NCBI RefSeq assembly: GCF_000761545.1
Contig: NZ_JPMY01000010.1
Span: 310,001-374,000, forward strand
Origin: Pseudomonas sp. ML96
Lineage (GTDB): Bacteria > Pseudomonadota > Gammaproteobacteria > Pseudomonadales > Pseudomonadaceae
Reading direction: 5' to 3'
DNA: 64,000 nt
Part shown: positions 17,750 to 25,716 of the stretch, in pieces
How the letters are laid out: each line of letters opens with the position of its first letter
Numbering within the stretch: position 1 is the first letter of the stretch
Notes under the pieces: model-generated
What the model saw: the letters and a program-made list of their open reading frames with translations, nothing else
The model's database searches: none
What the model was told of the DNA's origin: nothing
Translations under genes and position numbers: made by a program

Positions 17750-20071
17750 TCAGGCGCCCTTGAGTCTGCGCAGGTTGCCGATCACCGATTCCAGCGCGCG
17801 GTCGAACAGCAGCGCATCGTCGAGCAGGCGGATGGCGCCACGGCGGAACTCCACGGCCAGGCCCATACGGGTCTTCTCCATCACCTTCATGCCGGTGCGG
17901 TTGACGAAGATGTACTTGCCAGTCGGCTTGATGATGGCCGCCAGCTTGCCGCGCAGCTTGTGCTCCTCATCCTCCTGAATCTCCACCCAGCTGCCGACAC
18001 GCAGGCTGTCCACATGCTGCAGCGCCTCGTCGTCGTCCGGCAGGCTGGCCTCGGGCTCCTGCTGGCGGCTCTCGCCGGGGGCGAGCAGGACGATCTCCTC
18101 GACCACCTCGACCATCGCCGGAGCGTCGACCTCGGCCTCAATCTCCTGCGGCGGCAGCTCCAGCAGCGCCACTTCGCCGAACTCCGACGCGGACTCGGCG
18201 AGAAACTCGGTAGGCTGCTCCTCGACCGGCTCGGTGACTTCGCGTTTGAAGCGCTGGAAGGCCTGGACGTGTACTGCCTCCAGCTTGCTGAAGAACTCGC
18301 TGGTGATGAACGGATCGATCGCCGCGCTGGTCAGGCCATCACGCAGCGACTTGAGCAGGCTCGGCACCAGTTCCAGCAGGCGCAGACGATCTTCTGGCGA
18401 CTCGTGCAGCTCGACGCTCCACACCAGATCGTCCATCACCGCCAGCGCGGCATCCCACTCGGCAGACTCGGCGCCATGCTTGAGGCTGGTCAGCTGCAGC
18501 ACCTTACTCCAACCTTCCTGCAGCAGGCGCACGACCACTTCGGGCAGGGTCTTGCCGAGCAGCCGCGAATTCAGCGCCTGCTCGACCTGCTGGCGGGCCA
18601 GCTCGGCCTTGGCGCGACCTTCTTCGGCGTCGCGGGTGCGCTGTTCGAGCAGCTCGCTGCGGCGCTTCTCGTCTCCGGTGAAGGCGAGGAATTCAGCCAA
18701 CACATCGGAGAAGATCGCCGGATCGTCGGTGAAATCGTTGAGCAGGCGTTGCACCACCTGCTCGATACGCTGATACAGGGCGTCGCGCTGCTCGTCGCCC
18801 TGGGCGCTCCAGCCGAGCGCCGCGGTGGCGATCTCGTTGAGCAGGCGGCGCGCCGGGTGGCTACCGCGACTGAAGAAGGTCTTGTCCAGCACCGCGACCT
18901 TGAGCATGGGGATCTGCAGGCGGCCGATCAGGGCCTTGAGCGAATCCGGCAGGGTGCGGTCGTCGAGGATGAACTCGAAGAGCATGGCGACCAGGTTGAT
19001 CACATCCTCGTCGACTTCACCCACCACGCGGGACTTGCCACTCTTGGCACTGGCGCGCGCCAGCAGGCCTTCCAGCTGATTGCGCAGATCGTAGTCGTCA
19101 CTAACCTGCTGGCTCGCCACCGGGAAATGCTGCTGCATGTGCGAGAGCAGGCGCATCAGATCGTTGCTAGAGATCGGCACCGCGTCGACCGGAACCTCGC
19201 GGCGTGGCATCGCCGAGCTGCCACGGACCTGAGACAGCAGCTCCTGCAGAGCGCCGAAGACCTCCTGCACGTTTTCATCGGCGTAGCCGGCAGCTGCTGG
19301 AGCCCCAGCAGAGTCTTCACGGCCGCCGCGCGCGGAAGTTTGAGAACGTCCTGGCTGACGACGCACCGGCGGCGCCGACTTCAGCTCTGGCAGCACACCG
19401 GCCTCGACCAGTTGCTGGTTGGCGTTGGCATACAGCTGGTCCAGATCGCCCAGCACGTACTTCTCGAACAGCTTGAGGATGATCAGCTTGACGCGGATCT
19501 CCACGCCCAGCCCTTCGCAGGCCGACATGAACTGCTCGCAGAGCACGCGCGGACCGAGCGGATTGCTCTTGTCCTCGAGCTTCTTGCTGATCATCGCGTT
19601 GAGACGGGTGGTGAGGTGACCGAGAGCGACGCCATCACGGTTCACCACGCGGGAAACCATAGCATCGAGTGCTACCGACTCTTCGAGCACATCGTCCTGG
19701 ACCAGCGACAGGCTCTCGAAGGAAACGGTACCCAGCTGCGGTGCCGGGCTGCCGATTTCGTATTGGTTGAGGGTGGAGAAACTCTCGAAGACTTTCTGCA
19801 GGAAGCCGCGCTCGATGCTCTTGCGCTTCAGACGCAGGTCGCGCATTGCCTCGAAGAAGGCGTTCTGCTCGGCGTTGCTGGACGCGCGATCGGCCATCTC
19901 GAACAGGGTGTCGTCCGCATTATCGAACAGCCCCTGGAGGGCCAGCTTGAGCTGCTGGGCAGCCTTGTCGCGCACCTGGGTAAGGGCCACGGGAAGCCTT
20001 CCTGCCGGCGAAGTTGGCGATTGCTCGGGGGCGACCTTGTTCAGGTGCACCACTTTCGCGTCGGTCTTCAT
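17750..20071 (-). CDS. DUF1631 family protein (first copy)
   Basis: 773-residue soluble protein of unknown function. N-terminal helical part has DDTLFEMADRASSNAEQNAF near residue 52, middle part is charged, C-terminal ~90 residues (from RVGSWVEIQEDEEHKLRGKL) look like a small beta-domain with a PilZ-like pattern. It is clearly paralogous to the product at 35681-38059 across the N-terminus, the HHPARRLLN-type segment (here SHPARRLLNEIA) and the C-terminal domain. GGGAG precedes the ATG. It sits between ampD and nadC, divergent from nadC. I infer a possible link to c-di-GMP but no binding motif is complete. Confidence 0.8.
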   Translation of the reverse strand: MKTDAKVVHLNKVAPEQSPTSPAGRLPVALTQVRDKAAQQLKLALQGLFDNADDTLFEMADRASSNAEQNAFFEAMRDLRLKRKSIERGFLQKVFESFSTLNQYEIGSPAPQLGTVSFESLSLVQDDVLEESVALDAMVSRVVNRDGVALGHLTTRLNAMISKKLEDKSNPLGPRVLCEQFMSACEGLGVEIRVKLIILKLFEKYVLGDLDQLYANANQQLVEAGVLPELKSAPPVRRQPGRSQTSARGGREDSAGAPAAAGYADENVQEVFGALQELLSQVRGSSAMPRREVPVDAVPISSNDLMRLLSHMQQHFPVASQQVSDDYDLRNQLEGLLARASAKSGKSRVVGEVDEDVINLVAMLFEFILDDRTLPDSLKALIGRLQIPMLKVAVLDKTFFSRGSHPARRLLNEIATAALGWSAQGDEQRDALYQRIEQVVQRLLNDFTDDPAIFSDVLAEFLAFTGDEKRRSELLEQRTRDAEEGRAKAELARQQVEQALNSRLLGKTLPEVVVRLLQEGWSKVLQLTSLKHGAESAEWDAALAVMDDLVWSVELHESPEDRLRLLELVPSLLKSLRDGLTSAAIDPFITSEFFSKLEAVHVQAFQRFKREVTEPVEEQPTEFLAESASEFGEVALLELPPQEIEAEVDAPAMVEVVEEIVLLAPGESRQQEPEASLPDDDEALQHVDSLRVGSWVEIQEDEEHKLRGKLAAIIKPTGKYIFVNRTGMKVMEKTRMGLAVEFRRGAIRLLDDALLFDRALESVIGNLRRLKGA

Positions 20072-20373
20072 TATGAGTCTCCCGCAGACTGCTTGATCAG
20101 AACAGGCTGCATACGATCAGCTGGGCGTCATCCGTAGCGCCAAGGAGATGGCGTCAAAAATCACGGTAGACCTGAGTATAGGGGGATGCGAAGCATGACC
20201 AAATACCCCCTGTCGCATACATGACCCAGATCACAGAGCGCAGAGATCGAAGGTACGAACGGTCGTCATAGGGCGACCACCTTCGCTTAGTGGTCTAGCA
20301 GAAAGCCCCGCGAGGCACTGCACCAAACGTCGGCTATCCCTATAATCGCGCCACCTGCCTGTAGGAGGCCCCG
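20072..20373. other. Divergent intergenic region DUF1631-nadC
   Basis: About 300 bases without a gene. It holds the promoters of both neighbours. Visible are an AGGGGG...CCCCCT inverted pair at about 20179-20211 and a weak CRP/Vfr-like half-site (TGACCCAGATCACA, about 20222-20235). The nadC ribosome site TAGGAGG stands just before 20374. No RNA gene was recognised. Confidence 0.4.
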
Positions 20374-21222
20374 ATGCCCAACCTGATCCTCGCCAATCTC
20401 GGCGCCGAAATCGAAGCCAATGTACGCACTGCCCTTCGCGAGGACATCGGTAGCGGCGACATCACTGCGCAGCTGATCCCCACCGAACGCCTGGCCAACG
20501 CCACCGCCATCACCCGCGAAGCCGCAGTGATCTGTGGGACAGCGTGGGTAGACACTGTGTTCCGTCAGCTCGATCCTCGCGTGGCAGTCCACTGGCAGGT
20601 CGCTGACGGTGAGCGCGTACAACCCAACCAGCCACTCTTCCATCTGGAAGGCCCAGCCCGCGCGCTGCTCAGCGGCGAACGCAGTGCCCTGAACTTCCTG
20701 CAGACCCTGTCCGCCGTCGCCACCCGCTGCCGCCACTTCGCCGACCTGGTGGCAGACACCTCGGTGAAACTGCTCGATACCCGCAAGACCCTGCCCGGCC
20801 TGCGCCTGGCGCAGAAGTACGCAGTCACCCAGGGCGGCTGTCACAACCACCGCATCGGCCTGTACGACGCCTTCCTGATCAAGGAAAACCACATCGCCGC
20901 CTGCGGCGGCATCGCCCAGGCCATCACCACCGCCCATGGCATAGCCCCCGGCAAGCCGGTGGAAATCGAAGTGGAAAGCCTGGAGGAACTGCAGCAAGCC
21001 CTGGCTGCCGGCGCCGACATCGTCATGCTCGACGAACTGAGCCTGGACGACATGCGCACCGCCGTTTCCCTCACCGCCGGCCGCGCCAAACTGGAAGCCT
21101 CCGGCGGTATCAACGAAAGCACCCTGCGCACCATCGCCGAAACCGGCGTCGACTACATCTCCATCGGCAGCCTGACCAAGGACGTCAAGGCCATCGACTT
21201 GTCGATGCGACTGAGCCTGTAA
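20374..21222 (+). CDS. nadC: Nicotinate-nucleotide pyrophosphorylase (quinolinate phosphoribosyltransferase)
   Basis: De novo NAD synthesis: converts quinolinate and PRPP to nicotinate mononucleotide, CO2 and PPi. 282 residues. Family motifs: [15 protein letters not shown] at the N-terminus, [11 protein letters not shown] near residue 103, [18 protein letters not shown] near 137, [20 protein letters not shown] near 150, and [11 protein letters not shown] near 245. A strong TAGGAGG site precedes the ATG. Confidence 0.96.
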   Translation: MPNLILANLGAEIEANVRTALREDIGSGDITAQLIPTERLANATAITREAAVICGTAWVDTVFRQLDPRVAVHWQVADGERVQPNQPLFHLEGPARALLSGERSALNFLQTLSAVATRCRHFADLVADTSVKLLDTRKTLPGLRLAQKYAVTQGGCHNHRIGLYDAFLIKENHIAACGGIAQAITTAHGIAPGKPVEIEVESLEELQQALAAGADIVMLDELSLDDMRTAVSLTAGRAKLEASGGINESTLRTIAETGVDYISIGSLTKDVKAIDLSMRLSL

Positions 21223-21242
21223 TCAGACAAACGCCAGAAAAA

Positions 21243-21273
21243 CAAAAGCCCTGCCAAATGCGGGGCTTTTGTT
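21243..21273. terminator. Bidirectional terminator between nadC and tRNA-Thr
   Basis: AAAAGCCCTGC/GCGGGGCTTTT stem with loop CAAAT and T-rich flanks on both strands. It serves nadC and also the convergent tRNA-Thr transcript. Confidence 0.85.
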
Positions 21274-21278
21274 TTATA

Positions 21279-21354
21279 TGGTGCCGGAGACAGGAATCGA
21301 ACCTGCGACCTTCGCGTTACGAGTGCGCTGCTCTACCAACTGAGCTACACCGGC
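21279..21354 (-). tRNA. tRNA-Thr (anticodon CGT)
   Basis: 76 bases with encoded CCA. Cloverleaf is readable on the minus strand: acceptor GCCGGTG, D-arm GCTCAGTTGGTAGAGC, anticodon loop CTCGTAA, T-loop TTCGATT. Two mismatches: U6:U67 in the acceptor stem and A31:C39 in the anticodon stem, the latter usually A:U in this tRNA. It marks the left border of the variable pilin locus; this tRNA gene also flanks pilA in P. aeruginosa. Confidence 0.93.
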
Positions 21355-21379
21355 GCGGCCAACCTTATAGCAACCTCTT

Positions 21380-22411
21380 CTATCGCAACTCAAGAGCTGC
21401 AGACTGCGGGCTCGGCCACAGGCGCTCGCGATATCGACGAGCCGCAGCCTCCACGGTATTGAAGCTTACCCAGGCAAGAGCATAGGACAACACGCCCCCG
21501 ATACAGAAAACCACGAGCCAATGCAGGCGACACTGCACCAGATAAAGCATGATCGGGTAATGGAAGAGATAGAGTCCGTAAGACAATTTGCCAATATGGG
21601 TCACCAGCCGCCCCGCAAACAGCGTCTGCTTTCCAAGCAAAATGGAAACAATCAATAGAGCGGTACCAATCTCCGCGAGCGGGACAAATAGAGCGAGATG
21701 GAGCTCATCCGACTGAGGCGAGATCAAGGCAACGACCAATGAAAGCCAACCCAACTTCGCCATCCACGCATTACCGCCAACTTCTTTCTGCTGTCTCCAC
21801 CAGGCAGCAAGCGCAGCTCCTAGAACCAGCCCTCCTGCATGTAAATCCGGGCGGTAATAGGCCAGGCCGCCCGGAGCACCCATACCGTAAAGGCACCAAA
21901 TCCGCCACGCACAAAGCAGGACATACAACCCCAGCAAAGCCCGCCAAAGCATGCCCCTACTCAACAGTCTGAAAACAGCAAGCAACACCAGAGGCCAAAT
22001 CAGGTAGAACTGCTCTTCAAGCCCAAGCGACCAACCATGCAGCAACTTCTCCGGCGCATATCCCGCAGCAGCGGCCAAATTGGCCACATACCACAAGACA
22101 GCCAGTACATCTCGCAAATGAAAGAAGTATTCCGGCCAAAGCAGCGGCGCAAACAACGAATAGAGAAAAAGCATCAATAACAGCGCTGGCGTTAAACGCC
22201 AGGCCCGCCTCAGATAGAAGCGTTTTAACCCAATCGTTCCGCTGCGATCCTGCTCATCCAACAGCAACGAGGTAATCAGAAAACCGCTAAGAACCAGGAA
22301 CAGATCGACGCCAACATTGCCACCTGGCAACCCCGGCACCTTTGAGTGGAAGAACAGCACCAGCAGGATGGCCAACGCCCTCAGACCATCCAACCCAGCA
22401 ACGTAGCGCAT
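21380..22411 (-). CDS. Acyltransferase 3 (OafA/YrhL-like) membrane protein
   Basis: 343 residues, about ten membrane helices. Family signatures: GLDGLRALAILLVLFFH at the N-terminus (catalytic His), VDLFLVLSGFLITSLL near residue 35, and HGWSLGLEEQFYLIWP near 124. Such proteins transfer acetyl or other acyl groups to sugars or surface glycans. Codon use is less GC-rich than the flanking core genes. It follows the ABC ATPase gene by only 5 bases and so belongs to the pilin-locus operon. It could modify a pilin glycan or another surface sugar; that is inference. Confidence 0.85.
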   Translation of the reverse strand: MRYVAGLDGLRALAILLVLFFHSKVPGLPGGNVGVDLFLVLSGFLITSLLLDEQDRSGTIGLKRFYLRRAWRLTPALLLMLFLYSLFAPLLWPEYFFHLRDVLAVLWYVANLAAAAGYAPEKLLHGWSLGLEEQFYLIWPLVLLAVFRLLSRGMLWRALLGLYVLLCAWRIWCLYGMGAPGGLAYYRPDLHAGGLVLGAALAAWWRQQKEVGGNAWMAKLGWLSLVVALISPQSDELHLALFVPLAEIGTALLIVSILLGKQTLFAGRLVTHIGKLSYGLYLFHYPIMLYLVQCRLHWLVVFCIGGVLSYALAWVSFNTVEAAARRYRERLWPSPQSAALELR

Positions 22412-22416
22412 ATCTC

Positions 22417-23310
22417 TTAGGCCTGTGCTGCCTCACCCACCACGCTATCGAACAACTCCTCAAGGGAATTGAGCGGATGGATATTCAGCAGAACTCCTTG
22501 CATGGCCTCGATCTGCGCCAGCACCTCAGGTAATGCGGGGCGAGGCAGGAGGCCCTTCCAGACCTGCCCGGCATCGCGCTCGAAGCCCGGCAACCCAGCG
22601 TCACCCAGATAGCGAATCACCATATCGCCCTGACTCGCCAAGAGCTCGGCAACGCCTTGCTGCGCCCGCACCTTGCCTCGATCGATCATCACGAAATAGT
22701 CCGCCAGACGCTCCACGTCATGCAGGATATGCGTACAGAAGAACAGCGTCCCCCCTGCCAAACGATACTCCTGCATCAGGTCAGCCACCTGGCGGCGTCC
22801 TACCGGGTCCAGACCTGACATAGGCTCGTCGAGCACCAACAACTTGGGCTCAATGGCAAAGGCATGAGCCAACGCCGTACGCTGTGTCATACCCTTGGAC
22901 AAGTTGCGAATACGCTTGTCGGCTGCGTAGGCAATGCCCAGCTTCTCGAGCCAAAGCTCCGTGCGCCGCACGTTCTCGACACCGCGAACGCCATGCAAGC
23001 GCAAACCGCTGCTAACCACCTCGCGCGGAGTTAGCTGCTCGTACAGATAAGGATTTTCCGGCACATACCCTACCCCCAGCCGCGAGGAAGAATCATCTGC
23101 CGGCAACCCCATCAAGCGCGCATCGCCCGAGTCGGCACGCAAAGCACCAAACAGAATTTTGATAGTGGTGCTCTTGCCAGCCCCGTTCTGCCCGATAAAG
23201 CCAACCGACTGCCCCAGCTCCACAGAGAAGCTCACATCATCGAGCGCCTTGATAGCCTTGCCCTTGAGCTTGAAGGCCTTGTGTAACCCAGTAACTTCGA
23301 TCGCCTTCAT
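22417..23310 (-). CDS. ABC transporter ATP-binding protein of the pilin locus (PilH-like)
   Basis: 297 residues, ABC-2 export type. Walker A GQNGAGKSTT near residue 40, signature LSKGMTQRTALAHAF near 136, Walker B LLVLDEPMSGLDP near 157, and H-loop FCTHILHDVE. The last ~80 residues are a family-specific tail. It overlaps the preceding gene by four bases and is in one operon with a matching permease at 24137-24934. By position after the pilin genes it corresponds to PilH of the Myxococcus PilGHI system; orthology cannot be proven by eye. Confidence 0.85.
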   Translation of the reverse strand: MKAIEVTGLHKAFKLKGKAIKALDDVSFSVELGQSVGFIGQNGAGKSTTIKILFGALRADSGDARLMGLPADDSSSRLGVGYVPENPYLYEQLTPREVVSSGLRLHGVRGVENVRRTELWLEKLGIAYAADKRIRNLSKGMTQRTALAHAFAIEPKLLVLDEPMSGLDPVGRRQVADLMQEYRLAGGTLFFCTHILHDVERLADYFVMIDRGKVRAQQGVAELLASQGDMVIRYLGDAGLPGFERDAGQVWKGLLPRPALPEVLAQIEAMQGVLLNIHPLNSLEELFDSVVGEAAQA

Positions 23311-24140
23311 TTCACATTCCGCTGAACTACATGATCGGCCAGCTGCGGCTGACCCTGTTGGTCTAAGCCATAACCAATTTGCAGAGGGTCCTGCGGTAAC
23401 TGCTCTAGCCCGGCATAGCCAAGGAGCTGCTTCAGACCCTGCGCAACCCTACCATTGCGAGATCGATACTCAGCGGCAGCGTCACGCAACGCTGCCAAAC
23501 CAGCGAGGCGCTGCATACGCGCCTGCAACAGGGCACGGAAATTTTCATCGCTACTCTGATCATGCATAGCCTGCAGGATACCCATCGCATCTCGCGGATC
23601 GTCACCCCGCTCATACCAAGCCGCCGCCATGCTGCGCAGGGCTGCCGCATTACGCGGATGGCGCTGAGCTGCCACCTCAGCCCAATGTCCAGCGCGGGCC
23701 ATATCGCGCTCGAAATACATGGCATTGAAGGCGTAGTAAAAGGCCGGCCACATGTCCCAATCACGGGAGTTGGCCGCATTCAGCAGTACGAACTGCCCGG
23801 CTTCGACCTGGCCATTCCAAGGCAGAATCGCCGCGCCGACGTAGTAGTTGTCCTCGTGCCAGGGATTGAAGCGCGCCGCATCCACCTGCAATTGCCCCTG
23901 AATTCGATAGGTCTCACCCTCGGTCACCTTCGCGTCCACCATCAGGCTGCGAAATACGTTAGTGTTGGCTGCCAGGAAGGGATCACCACCCGAATATGCC
24001 AGCTGCACTAGCAGCGGCAGACGGACTCTGAGCAATTCGCTCTGCACTTCCAGCCGCTGACTTTCACGCTGAACATACCCAGCCCCGGCAAACACTCCCC
24101 ACGCTAAGACCACGCACAACAAGCCACGCCAAAGACTCAT
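23307..24140 (-). CDS. Membrane-anchored protein of the pilin-locus ABC system (PilG-like position)
   Basis: 277 residues. N-terminal signal anchor (residues ~5-25), then a periplasmic part. The C-terminal half reads as tetratricopeptide-like helical pairs (YFERDMARAGHWAEVAAQRH, AALRSMAAAWYERGDDPRDA, cited in 20-residue pieces). I do not recognise a named family. ATG 24140 overlaps the permease stop by four bases, and the gene overlaps the ATPase start by four, so all three are translationally coupled. Sitting between permease and ATPase genes, it is probably an accessory subunit. Confidence 0.7.
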   Translation of the reverse strand: MSLWRGLLCVVLAWGVFAGAGYVQRESQRLEVQSELLRVRLPLLVQLAYSGGDPFLAANTNVFRSLMVDAKVTEGETYRIQGQLQVDAARFNPWHEDNYYVGAAILPWNGQVEAGQFVLLNAANSRDWDMWPAFYYAFNAMYFERDMARAGHWAEVAAQRHPRNAAALRSMAAAWYERGDDPRDAMGILQAMHDQSSDENFRALLQARMQRLAGLAALRDAAAEYRSRNGRVAQGLKQLLGYAGLEQLPQDPLQIGYGLDQQGQPQLADHVVQRNVK

Positions 24141-24934
24141 GTGAAATTGCGCCGCTGAAAGATCAGACTGGCCAGCCCAAGCATGATTCCCGCAAACCCC
24201 AGAGCATTGACTACCGCCAGCCCTAGGCCAGCCCATGGTACCGGCAGGTCATACAGCGCCAGTGGGCGCCAGTCTAGTCGAGACAGATCGGGCAACCAGA
24301 CGTAGGAGTATTCCAACACTGGCCCAAACAGCGAGGCATGCAGCGGATCGGAGCGCGCGCCATGCAGCGCCCCGATCGCCGGCCCCAAGCCACGAGCCGC
24401 CAGGCCGAAGGCAAAGCCCAGCAGTAATGGCAGGAAGGGTGTAGTCGATAGACTGGCCAGAAACAGCGCGAAACTGCAAATCACCAACGCATCCAGCCAG
24501 ATGGAAAGCATGACTAACAGGTACTTACCACCGAGATTCACCGGCCGCAGCTGCTCGTACTCCACCTCACGCTGAAGTGACAGCCACAACAAACCACCGA
24601 TCACCAGCAGGGCCAGCAGGGCCAGCAGGGCCACTGTGACAAAACGCGACAACAGGTATTGCCAGCGGGTAATGGGGTAGGCAAGCACGAAGTAGACTGT
24701 CTTACGCTCGATGTCACGAGCAAACATATCCTGCACCCAGAGCAGAACCAGAATCAGCATGGCAAAGCGCAGACCACTGAGTCCCACATCCAAGGCCACG
24801 GTAGTGGGCTGCCGGCCCGAAAAGCCCGCCGCCAGCAGACTGACCACCAGCACCAAACTGGCCACCATCAGCAAGACTCGCAGACCAACCCCACGAATGC
24901 CTGCCTTGACCCCCAGCCGCACCAGCTCACTCAT
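24137..24934 (-). CDS. ABC-2 type permease of the pilin locus (PilI-like)
   Basis: 265 residues with about six membrane helices. The segment MFARDIERKTVYFVLAYPIT after the second helix is typical of ABC-2 permeases. It is the membrane partner of the ATPase at 22417-23310. ATG 24934 has AGGG upstream; an in-frame ATG at 24949 would add five residues. First gene after the terminator behind the pilin genes, so expression probably depends on read-through or on a weak own promoter. Confidence 0.8.
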   Translation of the reverse strand: MSELVRLGVKAGIRGVGLRVLLMVASLVLVVSLLAAGFSGRQPTTVALDVGLSGLRFAMLILVLLWVQDMFARDIERKTVYFVLAYPITRWQYLLSRFVTVALLALLALLVIGGLLWLSLQREVEYEQLRPVNLGGKYLLVMLSIWLDALVICSFALFLASLSTTPFLPLLLGFAFGLAARGLGPAIGALHGARSDPLHASLFGPVLEYSYVWLPDLSRLDWRPLALYDLPVPWAGLGLAVVNALGFAGIMLGLASLIFQRRNFT

Positions 24935-24960
24935 CACAACGCCCTGCATTAATCCAAGAC

Positions 24961-24992
24961 AAAAAAAGACAGGCCGCTTGGGCCTGTCTTTT
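24961..24992 (-). terminator. Terminator directly behind the split-pilin pair
   Basis: Stem GACAGGCC/GGCCTGTC (24968-24975 with 24981-24988), extended by A/T pairs and followed on the minus strand by seven T. It lies 18 bases after the PilA-C stop and before the ABC genes, and so would give high pilin and low ABC mRNA. Confidence 0.85.
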
Positions 24993-25009
24993 GAGACACT
25001 AACGCTCGA

Positions 25010-25441
25010 TTAGCGATTGCAACCGTTAGCTTTAGTCACATCCAGGGTACCGGTAACCGCCAGGGCAGCCGCCTTACCTGCTTTATCCAGAGCACCGCAC
25101 TGGCTGATGCTGCCGCCCAGCGAGGTACCAGTGTATACGCCGTAGCCTTTATTGTTACCTACAACCACACCGAATACGGTCGGGTTATCGACGACGCCGA
25201 CCGCATTGTTGGCGGAAATCACGAAATCAAATTCGTTCTTAACAAAACCACCGCGGTTGGCAACCGGCAGCAAGGTACCGATAGAAGGAATATTCGCAAC
25301 TGCAGCAGCGGCAATAATGCTGTTGTAGCCGTTATTCAGCTGAATATCACCCAAGTCTTTAGAGTTTTCAGTAGTGGCAAAAGCACCCGAAGAAGCCACA
25401 ACACTCAGCGCAGCCAGAGAAGAAATCAGAATCTTTTTCAT
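25010..25441 (-). CDS. Secreted globular pilin subunit candidate (PilA-C-like)
   Basis: 143 residues with a clear Sec signal peptide MKKILISSLAALSVVASSGAFA, cut before TTEN (the signal is given to residue 22; key features are KK, hydrophobic core and AFA). The mature ~121 residues are rich in Gly, Asn, Val and Ala and end with a pair of cysteines (SQCGALDK ... NGCNR) 24 residues apart, like the C-terminal disulfide loop of type IV pilins. It has no prepilin leader. It starts 16 bases after the short pilin stop with its own GAGG site. I infer that it supplies the globular domain that the short pilin lacks. It could alternatively be a pilus-associated secreted protein. Confidence 0.7.
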   Translation of the reverse strand: MKKILISSLAALSVVASSGAFATTENSKDLGDIQLNNGYNSIIAAAAVANIPSIGTLLPVANRGGFVKNEFDFVISANNAVGVVDNPTVFGVVVGNNKGYGVYTGTSLGGSISQCGALDKAGKAAALAVTGTLDVTKANGCNR

Positions 25442-25457
25442 ATCAATATCCTCAGGC

Positions 25458-25640
25458 TTAGTTAGATTGAGCGATAGCGCCGGTCATGATGTTACGGGCA
25501 TCGGACTGAGCCGATTTGTCATAGCCCTTTGCCTGGTATTCCTGGAACTGCGGAATGGCAACGGCAGCGAGGATACCGATGATCGCAACCACGATCATCA
25601 GCTCGATGAGGGTAAAGCCCTTCTGAACTTTCTTCGACAT
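25458..25640 (-). CDS. Short type IVa pilin, N-terminal helix only (PilA-N-like)
   Basis: 60 residues. Leader MSKKVQKG, then [20 protein letters not shown], the classic PilD-cleaved type IVa pilin start with Glu5, followed by about 30 residues of helix ending [13 protein letters not shown]. The mature 52 residues stop where a normal pilin enters its globular domain (normal PilA is about 150 residues). The region [14 protein letters not shown] resembles Geobacter PilA-N. It holds the exact position and orientation of pilA, divergent from pilB, with a sigma54 promoter in front. Together with the next gene it appears to be a split major pilin, not a decayed one. Confidence 0.85.
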   Translation of the reverse strand: MSKKVQKGFTLIELMIVVAIIGILAAVAIPQFQEYQAKGYDKSAQSDARNIMTGAIAQSN

Positions 25641-25699
25641 TTCGACGGTCTCCTAGTGACTGCTTTAACGGAGCCTACTGCCCCGCTTATGAATGACCG

Positions 25700-25716
25700 A
25701 TACAAAGTGCATGCCA
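25700..25716 (-). promoter_or_regulatory. Sigma54 promoter of the split-pilin operon
   Basis: TGGCAT-GCACT-TTGTA on the minus strand, GG and GT spaced by 10 bases, about 60 bases upstream of the short pilin ATG. It fits the -24/-12 consensus except GT for GC. Major pilin genes of Pseudomonas are sigma54/PilR dependent, and pilS-pilR are present at 44398-47331. Confidence 0.75.

Noticed and set aside
20179..20235. Vfr/CRP site or structured RNA between DUF1631 gene and nadC
   Set aside because: The CRP-like match covers only one half-site, and the AGGGGG/CCCCCT pair is short; nothing further supports a call.
25010..25640. A full-length pilA broken by a frameshift or stop
   Set aside because: The second part has its own ribosome site, start codon and Sec signal peptide, and the first ends cleanly at the helix/globular border. 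This is a two-gene arrangement and not one broken gene.
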